From an uncultured Bryobacterales bacterium (lineage in GTDB: Bacteria > Acidobacteriota > Terriglobia > Bryobacterales > Bryobacteraceae): a DNA stretch of 8,591 bases. Location of the stretch: the NCBI GenBank assembly GCA_937859895.1, contig CALMAV010000084.1, positions 1 to 8,591 of the forward strand. The letters are read 5' to 3'. The position numbers and the translations under genes are program-made. Below are positions 1 to 5,954 of the stretch, in pieces (position 1 is the stretch's first letter; each line of letters opens with the position of its first letter). The notes under the pieces are model-generated. The model had not been told where the DNA came from. It made no database searches and saw only the letters and a list, made by a program, of their open reading frames with translations.

Positions 1-1381
1 TCACTAGATAGAGCTTTAAGTCTTTGATCTCGCGCCGCAATTCATTGGTGAGCAACTCGCCGCGCTGGGTGAACGTGTACTCGTTCATCAGCACCAGGCA
101 CGTATTGGCGGTCGGCACATAAGGGAACTGGTGCTTGTCATCCTTTACCAGCGTGACTGCGCGGTCCGCTACTTGTTGCGCCAATTGACCGGTGGCCGCT
201 GCGTCCAGCTCGTCCGTCAATCCGTTCACGTCTACCAAGCGGTTGCGTAACAACCCCGTCCGTTTCTTCGCAGTCATAATGCGCTGCGCGCTGCGGTCGA
301 TCCGTTCTCGCGAAATACGTCCACTGGTGACCGCTGCCATAAGCGCTTTAATGCAAGGCTCAGGATCGATGGGCATCAGCAAAACGTCAGCGCCTGCTTC
401 AACCGCTTTTACTGCTGCATCGCCTTGCGAATACTGCGCCGCGATCCCCTGCATCTCCAATGCGTCTGTCACGACCAGTCCGTCAAAGTGCAGTTCGTTT
501 CGCAGTAGACCAGTTAGCACGTTGGGCGAAAGAGTGGCCGGTAGACCCTGCGGCTCAAACGCCGGTACCGACAGATGTGCCGTCATTACAGCGTCTGCGC
601 CATGCTGTATAGCAGCGCGAAAAGGCACCAGTTCTAAAGATTCGATACGCTCTTTGGGCTGATCAAGCTTGGCCAATTGCATGTGGCTGTCCTCAGCTGT
701 ATCGCCGTGCCCTGGAAAGTGCTTGGCCGTTACTAAAACGTAGCGGTCTTTGTCGCGATGAGCTCCCTCCGTGAATGCGGCTACATCCGCGGCTACTGCA
801 CCCGGGTCTTCCCCGAACGAGCGCACGTTGATAATTGGATTATCCGGATTATTGTTCACGTCCGCATCGGGCGCAAACACCCACTGCACGCCTAAAGCCC
901 GAGCCTCCCTTGCCGTTGCCTCGCCCAACTGCTTCACTGCTTGCAGATCGTGCCCGGCTTCAAAAGCCATCTGATACGGGAACTGGGCCGTGTTCGCAAC
1001 CCGCATAGAAGCACCACGTTCAAAGTCGGACGCCACCAGAAGCGGTGTCTTCGCCAACCGCTGCATTTGATTGATGAAGGTCACCATCTCGTAAGGCTGC
1101 GCCGGAATCACGTTGCCGTTGCGAATGCGTCCTGCCACAATAAACCCGCCGACGTGATCCTCTTCGATCCAGCGTCGAAACCGGCGATACTCCGGGTTGG
1201 TGCGCGACGGGTAATCACCGTAGCCGCGCACGACAATCATTTGCGCAATGCGGTCATGCAGGGATAAGCCGGCCAGCAATGATCCGCTCGCCTTCGCTTT
1301 CGGTGCGGGGCGCTTACTTTTAGCGGGTGCGGCCTCCATTCGCGGGATCAACAGGAGACAAAGAACTGCGTACCTGAGCAT
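1..1381 (-). CDS. Glycoside hydrolase family 3 protein, NagZ-like, secreted; 3' end outside the window
   Basis: An open minus-strand frame of 460 codons runs from an ATG at 1381-1379 to the left edge without a stop. The first ~20 residues (MLRYAVLCLLLIPRMEAAPA) resemble a Sec signal peptide, so the enzyme probably acts outside the cytoplasm. GH3 landmarks appear in order: SDFERG at ~118-123 (the usual motif is closer to DQEGG), RSFGEDP at 187-193, KHFPGHGDT at 220-228 with the DSH triplet at 231-233, and VVTDALEM with D306 as the expected catalytic nucleophile. The K-H-F-P-G-H-G-D-T loop is typical of the beta-N-acetylglucosaminidase branch, in which a His/Asp pair acts as acid/base. The likely substrate is therefore a GlcNAc-containing glycan such as peptidoglycan or chitin fragments; this specificity is inferred. 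About 100 residues after the catalytic barrel are visible, so a C-terminal domain is expected beyond the window, unlike short cytoplasmic NagZ. AAGGAA lies 3 bases before the ATG. Confidence 0.93.
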   Translation of the reverse strand, partial: MLRYAVLCLLLIPRMEAAPAKSKRPAPKAKASGSLLAGLSLHDRIAQMIVVRGYGDYPSRTNPEYRRFRRWIEEDHVGGFIVAGRIRNGNVIPAQPYEMVTFINQMQRLAKTPLLVASDFERGASMRVANTAQFPYQMAFEAGHDLQAVKQLGEATAREARALGVQWVFAPDADVNNNPDNPIINVRSFGEDPGAVAADVAAFTEGAHRDKDRYVLVTAKHFPGHGDTAEDSHMQLAKLDQPKERIESLELVPFRAAIQHGADAVMTAHLSVPAFEPQGLPATLSPNVLTGLLRNELHFDGLVVTDALEMQGIAAQYSQGDAAVKAVEAGADVLLMPIDPEPCIKALMAAVTSGRISRERIDRSAQRIMTAKKRTGLLRNRLVDVNGLTDELDAAATGQLAQQVADRAVTLVKDDKHQFPYVPTANTCLVLMNEYTFTQRGELLTNELRREIKDLKLYLV

Positions 1382-1388
1382 GTTTCCT

Positions 1389-1419
1389 TACTATAGAAGT
1401 GTTGCCCCCGGCCCTTCAA
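1389..1419. promoter_or_regulatory. Candidate divergent promoter between the GH3 and flavoprotein genes
   Basis: The two start codons are 17 bp apart. On the minus strand TTGAAG (1419-1414), an 18-bp spacer and TATAGT (1395-1390) form a reasonable sigma70-type promoter for the GH3 gene, lying inside the flavoprotein 5' coding region. On the plus strand TACTAT (1389-1394) overlaps the same bases and could be the -10 for the flavoprotein; its -35 (around 1366-1371, CTGCGT) is poor. The predicted start sites (about 1383 and 1401) are close to both start codons, so the transcripts could be leaderless or nearly so. This rests on motif reading only. Confidence 0.4.
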
Positions 1420-2586
1420 ACTGATGTCCTGATACTTGGCGCCGGAGCCGCCGGGCTGTTCTGCGCCATCGAAGCTGGCAAGCGTGGACGCCGTGTGGTC
1501 GTGCTTGACCACGCACCGAAACCAGCTGAGAAGATCCGGATCTCCGGCGGTGGTCGTTGCAACTTCACTAATCTGCATACCGGCCCGGAGAACTTCATCT
1601 CGCAAAATGGGCGCTTCTGCGTGTCGGCCCTCGCGCGCTATACGTCGGCTGATTTCATTGCGCTCGTAGAAAAGCACAAGGTCAGCTACCACGAGAAAAC
1701 GCACGGCCAGCTTTTCTGCGACGGGCTGTCTCACCAGATCATTGCGATGCTGCTGGAAGAGTGCCGGCAAGCACGGGTGCAGCTTCGCCTCAGCACTCCT
1801 TTTCTGGGTGTCAGCAAACCAGACGGGCACTTTTGTGTGCAGACCGGAGCGGGCGAAATTCGCTGTGAGTCTTTGGTCGTGGCGACCGGCGGTTTATCCA
1901 TTCCAAAGATGGGCGCCACCAACGCCGGACATTGCATCGCTCGGCAGTTCGACATGGCGGTGGTTCCAACTCAGCCCGCCTTGGTTCCGTTTACCTTGAG
2001 CGAAAAACAGCTTGGTACCTGGGGAACCCTGGCCGGAGTTGCGGTGCCAGCCACAGTCGCCTGCAATGGTCAGAGCTTCCGGGAGGCAATGCTCTTCACG
2101 CACCGAGGCTTGAGCGGGCCCGCTATCCTGCAGATCTCTTCCTACTGGAAGCCCGGTGACTCGCTCTCAGTCAACCTTGCGCCGGAGCAGAACGCAACCG
2201 ACCTGCTGCTGCAAGGCAAGACCGACAACCCGCGAGCGGAAACATCGATGCTGCTGACCAGGCTGTTTCCCAAGCGGCTCAGCCAACTGCTGGCTCAGCA
2301 ACATGCGCCTGGCCGCATTGCCGACATCCCGAATCGCCAGCTGCAGCAGCTCGGCTCTGCCATTAATCAATGGCAAATCGTTCCAAACGGCACGGAAGGC
2401 TATCGAACGGCCGAAGTGACTTTAGGCGGTGTAGATACAGCGGGCCTATCTTCCAAAACTATGGAGAGCCGGCGCGTCCCAAACCTCTACTTCATTGGAG
2501 AGGTGGTGGACGTCACCGGCCATCTTGGCGGCCACAACTTTCAATGGGCCTGGTCTTCCGGCTTCGTCGCCGGCCAGTATGCTTGA
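1399..2586 (+). CDS. HI0933/BaiN-family FAD-dependent oxidoreductase
   Basis: This 395-residue flavoprotein is complete and of normal family length (about 390-420). It has the Rossmann dinucleotide motif GAGAAG at 14-19 with an acidic residue closing beta2 (D37). It also has the family hallmark ISGGGRCNFTN at 48-58, the VVATGG strand, HRGLSGPAIL in the middle domain, and a C-terminal FAD-contact segment GEVVDVTGHLGGHNFQWAW. The family is widespread, and most members have no assigned substrate; BaiN itself reduces bile-acid intermediates in gut clostridia, which should not be transferred here. The start is GTG at 1399 or TTG at 1402: an in-frame TGA at 1375 blocks any longer version, and no Shine-Dalgarno sequence is visible. 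The last 46 bp overlap the 3' end of the convergent permease gene. The last 90 codons (from R306) are repeated at 5602-5874. Confidence 0.93.
   Translation: MLPPALQTDVLILGAGAAGLFCAIEAGKRGRRVVVLDHAPKPAEKIRISGGGRCNFTNLHTGPENFISQNGRFCVSALARYTSADFIALVEKHKVSYHEKTHGQLFCDGLSHQIIAMLLEECRQARVQLRLSTPFLGVSKPDGHFCVQTGAGEIRCESLVVATGGLSIPKMGATNAGHCIARQFDMAVVPTQPALVPFTLSEKQLGTWGTLAGVAVPATVACNGQSFREAMLFTHRGLSGPAILQISSYWKPGDSLSVNLAPEQNATDLLLQGKTDNPRAETSMLLTRLFPKRLSQLLAQQHAPGRIADIPNRQLQQLGSAINQWQIVPNGTEGYRTAEVTLGGVDTAGLSSKTMESRRVPNLYFIGEVVDVTGHLGGHNFQWAWSSGFVAGQYA
2314..2586 (+). repeat. Direct repeat, copy 1 (3' end of the flavoprotein gene)
   Basis: This 273-bp segment recurs at 5602-5874 in the same orientation, offset by 3288 bp. 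Positions 2314-2571 are identical to 5602-5859 (258 bp). The only differences are G2572/T5860 (Gly to Cys) and T2580/C5868 (silent). This copy lies in the intact gene and keeps Gly in the terminal AGQYA, matching the usual family ending, so it is probably the ancestral sequence. Confidence 0.97.
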
Positions 2587-4031
2587 GGCGCAGTGACTTG
2601 CGCCGAAGGACGCACGGCAAATTCGCTTAACCGGACACCATCCATCTCGAAGGTTTGTTCCAGGTACGCAATGGGCTGCCTTACCTCGACACGCACTTCT
2701 GAAATCGTACTCATGCGTGGTGAAAAGAATTGAAAGAGCGGATCAATATTCGCCTCCGCTGGGAATGGAGAATAGGACGCAATACCGGATGGGCTCTCCA
2801 CCATTGCTTTCGACCCGCCAAGGACATCCTGCAACATTCGAAAACTCAGGGAACCGTTATGTGGGCGAAATGCCGAATTGCAAAGCAAGAATCGGGAGCC
2901 TGCCGAGCATAGGCCCAGACCAGTCACAGGAACTTGACCATTTTCCAGAGGAATGAGAGCGGTTTGTTTATCTCCGTAGACAGTGAAGAAGAGCGTGCCG
3001 CGAAGCTCAATCGGCTGGTCTTTTACCATCACGTAGAAGTCCGGTGCCATCACGGCCCGCAATGACGTGACATCACCTTGGACTTCAAAAGATACTTGAG
3101 GTGGTCGACTAGTGTTTCCGATCGCGCCGTTAGGAGCGCGGATGGTTAGATTGACACCGTTTGGCTTGCATTCGGTGCCGGCTGGAAGGCCGGTGATTCG
3201 AATTGGCAGTTCGGCAACCACCTGGCCTGCGTCGTTAACGTAAACATGCCCCAGCCACTTCCTTTCTGAATCCAGACGGATACGAAGCGCTGAGATGTCA
3301 ACGTCTCGCTGTGACAAATGCGTCTGCAGAGCGAAGGCCATCCTCCAAGGAAGCAGAGCGCTAGTGGCCATAAGCACCAGCGCCGCCATCGCTGTGGTTA
3401 ACCGGGTAGCAAGTGTGTTCCGGCGCGCGTACTGCCAGACTAAGACCACTACAGCGGCTCCGGCGAGTTCGGCAAGGAGGCAGTAGGTTTTGATCCACTC
3501 CAACTCCATCCAGTAGCGGCTGTACGGGAAAACTGAGCTTGCGACTAGCTGCGCCAGAATGGCAAAGACTAAAAGCAGTGTCACCACCAGAAACTCGGCT
3601 AGGCCACTCGTGATGGCGGCAAAGGCCACGGCCGGCAGCACAAACGCTGCAACGAGTAATACTTGCGTCCAGAGAAGACCAGCTATCTTCTCTAGGATCG
3701 AAAACCCAGCAGCGTGGATGATCACCGCATCCGCTACTAGTAACGGTAAGTTGACAAACGTAAGAATGAAGAAGCCTTTCGCACCAAGTAGGCTGCTCCA
3801 CTCATAAGGACGCGTGAGCCAAAATTGCTGATTGCCCGGCAGCGCTTCTGCATGAACGACCCTCGCAATAAGGAACCACCAGATAGCCGGGAGGAAGATC
3901 GCTACTGGCCCCGGACCTCGCGCGTGACGTGCACCCATCACGCAGAAGACCAAAGCCCCAAGCAGTGCAAGTGCTACGTCATAGCAAAGGTAGCGTAAGT
4001 CCTTGCGAAAGATGTGGAGCGCTTGTTTCAT
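2541..4031 (-). CDS. ABC-2-like permease with a large extracytoplasmic C-terminal domain
   Basis: This is a 496-residue membrane protein. Hydrophobic segments that read as transmembrane helices lie at about 18-34, 42-58, 86-106, 115-137, 143-165, 183-200 and 210-228. A ~265-residue non-membrane part follows, rich in beta-like alternation, which should face the outside or periplasm. FWLTRPYEW at 70-78 resembles the FW-x-T-RP motif I associate with ABC-2-type permeases of GntR-linked modules. The ATG abuts the ATPase stop codon (TGAATG), so the two are co-transcribed and probably translationally coupled. The substrate is unknown; relatives are discussed in envelope stress or export of membrane-active compounds, which is only an analogy. 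The last 15 codons and the stop are read antisense to the flavoprotein 3' end, so the C-terminal residues YWPATKPEDQAH come from the opposite strand of that gene. Confidence 0.85.
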   Translation of the reverse strand: MKQALHIFRKDLRYLCYDVALALLGALVFCVMGARHARGPGPVAIFLPAIWWFLIARVVHAEALPGNQQFWLTRPYEWSSLLGAKGFFILTFVNLPLLVADAVIIHAAGFSILEKIAGLLWTQVLLVAAFVLPAVAFAAITSGLAEFLVVTLLLVFAILAQLVASSVFPYSRYWMELEWIKTYCLLAELAGAAVVVLVWQYARRNTLATRLTTAMAALVLMATSALLPWRMAFALQTHLSQRDVDISALRIRLDSERKWLGHVYVNDAGQVVAELPIRITGLPAGTECKPNGVNLTIRAPNGAIGNTSRPPQVSFEVQGDVTSLRAVMAPDFYVMVKDQPIELRGTLFFTVYGDKQTALIPLENGQVPVTGLGLCSAGSRFLLCNSAFRPHNGSLSFRMLQDVLGGSKAMVESPSGIASYSPFPAEANIDPLFQFFSPRMSTISEVRVEVRQPIAYLEQTFEMDGVRLSEFAVRPSAQVTAPQAYWPATKPEDQAH

Positions 4032-4934
4032 TCACGCTGCCTTTCGACTTGCTTTGGCCAAAGTGACGAAGATGGAGCGTAGCGGTAATGCTTTCAGCCC
4101 CACATGCTTAACGCTTGTGAATACCCGACCAAGTTCAGCGGTCGTTTGCATCTGTTCAAACTGAGTGTCTACGAATCGCAGGAGCGAACCGGATTGTTCA
4201 ACGTTCAGCCACGATGCGGGCCAGCCAGATTCGGCAATGTGTGGCTCACGCTCAAAGGTGATTTCAATCTCACGAAACCGTGACGTGAGAGTAACCACGT
4301 CTTCGGAGAACTGCAGGCGCCCGCGGTCCAGGTAGCCAATGTGGCTTGCGAAACTTTCAATCTCACCCAGATCATGTGAGGAAATCAGAATCGAGGCACC
4401 CTCGATATTGGCTAGCAATCCCTCAATCAGTTCATCCCGTGTCAAAGAATCGAGCGCGCTGAATGGTTCATCCATCAGAAGCAAACGAGGACGGTATGCC
4501 AGGGACGAAGCTAACGCGACCTTCATCCGCATGCCCCGGGATAAATGCCCTAGTTTGCGCCCCAACGGCAAATCGAACTCACGGAGCAATTCGTCCGCCC
4601 GGCTCGCATCCCAGTTTGGATAGAACGGCCGAAGATACGCCATAAAACTCTCAACGGTCATCCAGTCCGGCATCTCCTGACTTTCAGCCACATAGCCAAT
4701 TTGAGTAAAATCCTTGGCCGAGATGCGTCTTGTGTCGTGCCCGAATACTTCCGCATGACCCGAAGTCGGTTGCTGCAGGTTCATCAGTATCTGTAGCGTT
4801 GTGCTCTTACCAACACCGTTAGGTCCAAGAAGGGCATAGACGCTGCCTTCCGATACTTTCAAGTCCATTTGGTCGAGCACTACCGTGCTGCCGAATCGTT
4901 TGGAAAGCTGAATGGTCTGGAGTATCTCGTTCAC
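4032..4934 (-). CDS. ABC transporter ATP-binding protein (YtrB-like)
   Basis: The 300-residue nucleotide-binding subunit energises the adjacent permease. From the chosen start the motifs are: Walker A GPNGVGKST at 37-45, Q-loop Gln86 (AESQEMPDW), signature LSRGM at 131-135, Walker B LLLMDEP at 151-157, D-loop SALD at 159-162 and switch His187. The signature is LSRGM rather than the standard LSGGQ; LSxGM variants are common in ABC-2-type export ATPases. A C-terminal ~90-residue extension follows the catalytic core. The frame is open to an ATG at 4961, but I prefer GTG at 4934. It overlaps the GntR stop as GTGA, leaves NEILQTIQLSKRFG as a normal family N-terminus, and has GGAGAGGA just upstream, whereas the ATG would add nine residues overlapping GntR by 31 bp. 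Confidence 0.93.
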   Translation of the reverse strand: MNEILQTIQLSKRFGSTVVLDQMDLKVSEGSVYALLGPNGVGKSTTLQILMNLQQPTSGHAEVFGHDTRRISAKDFTQIGYVAESQEMPDWMTVESFMAYLRPFYPNWDASRADELLREFDLPLGRKLGHLSRGMRMKVALASSLAYRPRLLLMDEPFSALDSLTRDELIEGLLANIEGASILISSHDLGEIESFASHIGYLDRGRLQFSEDVVTLTSRFREIEITFEREPHIAESGWPASWLNVEQSGSLLRFVDTQFEQMQTTAELGRVFTSVKHVGLKALPLRSIFVTLAKASRKAA

Positions 4935-5320
4935 TTGTCCTCTCCGTTCAAACGCTGCCAATGCTCTGATAAAGCTGTCCTGACTTCCTCTAGCTCCAGG
5001 CCCAGCTTCTTCGCCTCTACCACCAGCTGCTCGAGTTCCTTCTTTAAGAGCTTGCTGCGTTCCGCCGCTGTAGAGCCAAGTCGCTCCGCGACCACAGTAC
5101 CGACTCCGGGGCGAACTTCCAGCACACCCTGCGCTATCAACTGCCCAATCACCTTGTGCGCGGTATTGGGGTTGATCTTTAGAGCCGTGCTGAGCGCACG
5201 AACCGAGGGAAACGGGTCGCCAGGCCGCAATTGCCCTGACACAATGGCTTTCTTCGCCGCATAAATCACCTGCTCATACAACGAAATGCCCGGCTCAAAG
5301 GTCAGCCGGAATGGAACCAC
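4931..5320 (-). CDS. GntR-family transcriptional regulator, YtrA subfamily
   Basis: From the preferred GTG at 5320 this is a 129-residue protein. A winged helix-turn-helix occupies roughly residues 13-75 (LYEQVIYAAKKAIVSGQL, then PSVRALSTALKINPNTAHKVI and the wing GVLEVRPGVGTVV), followed by a short helical tail rich in Leu, Lys and Glu. A small tail without a large effector domain, plus linkage to an ABC transporter, defines the YtrA type. These proteins act as dimeric repressors of their own ABC operon. The frame extends upstream to an ATG at 5356, but those 12 residues (MLASCTIWYSTA) are encoded by the palindromic operator and promoter and are unlike the family N-terminus, so the GTG is favoured. 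No Shine-Dalgarno precedes the GTG; TATAGT sits 6 nt before it, suggesting a leaderless message. The stop overlaps the ATPase start. Confidence 0.9.
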   Translation of the reverse strand: MVPFRLTFEPGISLYEQVIYAAKKAIVSGQLRPGDPFPSVRALSTALKINPNTAHKVIGQLIAQGVLEVRPGVGTVVAERLGSTAAERSKLLKKELEQLVVEAKKLGLELEEVRTALSEHWQRLNGEDK

Positions 5321-5347
5321 AGCTGTACTATACCAAATAGTACAGCT
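5321..5347. promoter_or_regulatory. Perfect 27-bp palindromic operator of the GntR/ABC operon
   Basis: AGCTGTACTAT, spacer ACCAA, then ATAGTACAGCT: two perfect 11-bp arms around 5 bases. It covers the likely -10 of the operon and touches the GTG start of the GntR gene. YtrA-type regulators bind such inverted repeats as dimers and repress their own operon. The identity of the binding protein is inferred from position. Confidence 0.85.
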
Positions 5348-5355
5348 CGCCAACA
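5327..5355 (-). promoter_or_regulatory. Candidate promoter of the GntR-ATPase-permease operon
   Basis: On the minus strand TGTTGG (5355-5350), a 17-bp spacer and TATAGT (5332-5327) give a good -10 and a weak -35. The -10 is embedded in the palindrome, so repressor binding would exclude RNA polymerase. Only 6 bases separate the -10 from the GTG at 5320, so transcription would begin at or next to the start codon. Confidence 0.5.
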
Positions 5356-5592
5356 TGGAATAGAAGAATCGACCAGAATTCCACGAAAGTTTGCAAATTC
5401 AGACGGGGAGCGCTATCGTTCTGTTGATTCTTAACCTAAGTGCAGAGCAGTAACACCAATCTGTTTTAAGAACAGTTCGCGATTTGAGCGGCACGGGAGT
5501 TGCTGATGTCGTCATCGCCGAGACAGTCAAGGGAACCACCAGTCTATAAAGAGCAATGACAGCAACGAATACAGCGCGCAGTCTCTCAGCGG
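5348..5592. other. Intergenic stretch upstream of the GntR operon
   Basis: No convincing gene is present. A short plus-strand open stretch (5454-5549) reads TVRDLSGTGVADVVIAETVKGT without a start codon, loosely like the N-terminal plug-preceding repeat of TonB-dependent receptors. CTGTT-TTAAG-AACAG at 5461-5475 is a small inverted repeat with no clear role. The segment ends at the left junction of the duplicated flavoprotein fragment. Confidence 0.4.
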
Positions 5593-5606
5593 ATGCGTCG
5601 ACGCAT
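5593..5606. repeat. 14-bp perfect palindrome at the left junction of the duplicated fragment
   Basis: ATGCGTCGACGCAT is its own reverse complement and straddles the point where exact identity with copy 1 begins (5602). In copy 1 the matching place (2304-2318) reads ATGCG, six bases, CGCAT, so the same arms exist with a longer centre. Confidence 0.7.
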
Positions 5607-5874
5607 TGCCGACATCCCGAATCGCCAGCTGCAGCAGCTCGGCTCTGCCATTAATCAATGGCAAATCGTTCCAAACGGCACGGAAGGCTATCGAACGGCC
5701 GAAGTGACTTTAGGCGGTGTAGATACAGCGGGCCTATCTTCCAAAACTATGGAGAGCCGGCGCGTCCCAAACCTCTACTTCATTGGAGAGGTGGTGGACG
5801 TCACCGGCCATCTTGGCGGCCACAACTTTCAATGGGCCTGGTCTTCCGGCTTCGTCGCCTGCCAGTACGCTTGA
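5602..5874 (+). repeat. Direct repeat, copy 2 (flavoprotein 3' end)
   Basis: It matches 2314-2586 at 271 of 273 positions; the first 258 bp are identical. The right edge continues into ACCGGACAC (5874-5882). With the preceding bases, CGCTTGACCGGACAC (5868-5882) resembles 2624-2638 (CGCTTAACCGGACAC), which is inside the permease gene, so the right junction is not clean either. Confidence 0.97.
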
Positions 5875-5919
5875 CCGGACACTCAATGCGTCTGGTCCTG
5901 CTATCAATCCGAAATCAGT

Positions 5920-5952
5920 AAAAACGGAAGGTTAGAGGGAGCCAACAACCTT
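5920..5952 (-). terminator. Weak candidate terminator for the PEGA-domain gene
   Basis: On the minus strand AAGGTT (5952-5947), a 13-base loop and AACCTT (5933-5928) are followed by CCG and TTTTT (5924-5920). The stem is short and half A/T, and the T-run is separated from it by three bases, so this is a tentative call. Its position just after the PEGA stop codon is right. Confidence 0.3.
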
Positions 5953-5954
5953 TG

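Larger units (their letters stand above)
5593..5874 (+). pseudogene. Orphan 3' fragment of the HI0933-family flavoprotein gene
   Basis: The fragment encodes the last 90 residues of the flavoprotein, in frame with a chance ATG at 5593 that adds three residues (MRR). It retains the C-terminal FAD-contact segment (GEVVDVTGHLGGHNFQW) but lacks the Rossmann GxGxxG motif and the whole middle domain, so it cannot work as an oxidoreductase alone. No ribosome binding site is visible. The near-perfect identity with the parent shows a recent origin or recent gene conversion. The Gly to Cys change near the end (ACQYA instead of AGQYA) is what loss of selection would allow. It lies on the far side of the ABC operon from its parent gene. 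Confidence 0.9.

Noticed and set aside
192..1267. Plus-strand open frames at 192-662, 771-974 and 941-1267
   Set aside because: They are antisense to the GH3 gene, which has clear catalytic motifs throughout this range.
1348..1830. A 160-codon minus-strand frame
   Set aside because: Antisense to the 5' part of the flavoprotein gene and overlapping the GH3 start; no family resemblance.
3361..3801. A 146-codon minus-strand frame
   Set aside because: It lies in another frame of the permease gene, whose own translation has well-spaced membrane helices.
5461..5475. Inverted repeat CTGTT-TTAAG-AACAG
   Set aside because: Five-base arms are common by chance, and no promoter or gene is placed to use it.
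5593..5874. The duplicated fragment as an independent 93-residue gene
   Set aside because: It lacks the N-terminal FAD-binding motif and a ribosome binding site; its ATG arises from the junction palindrome.
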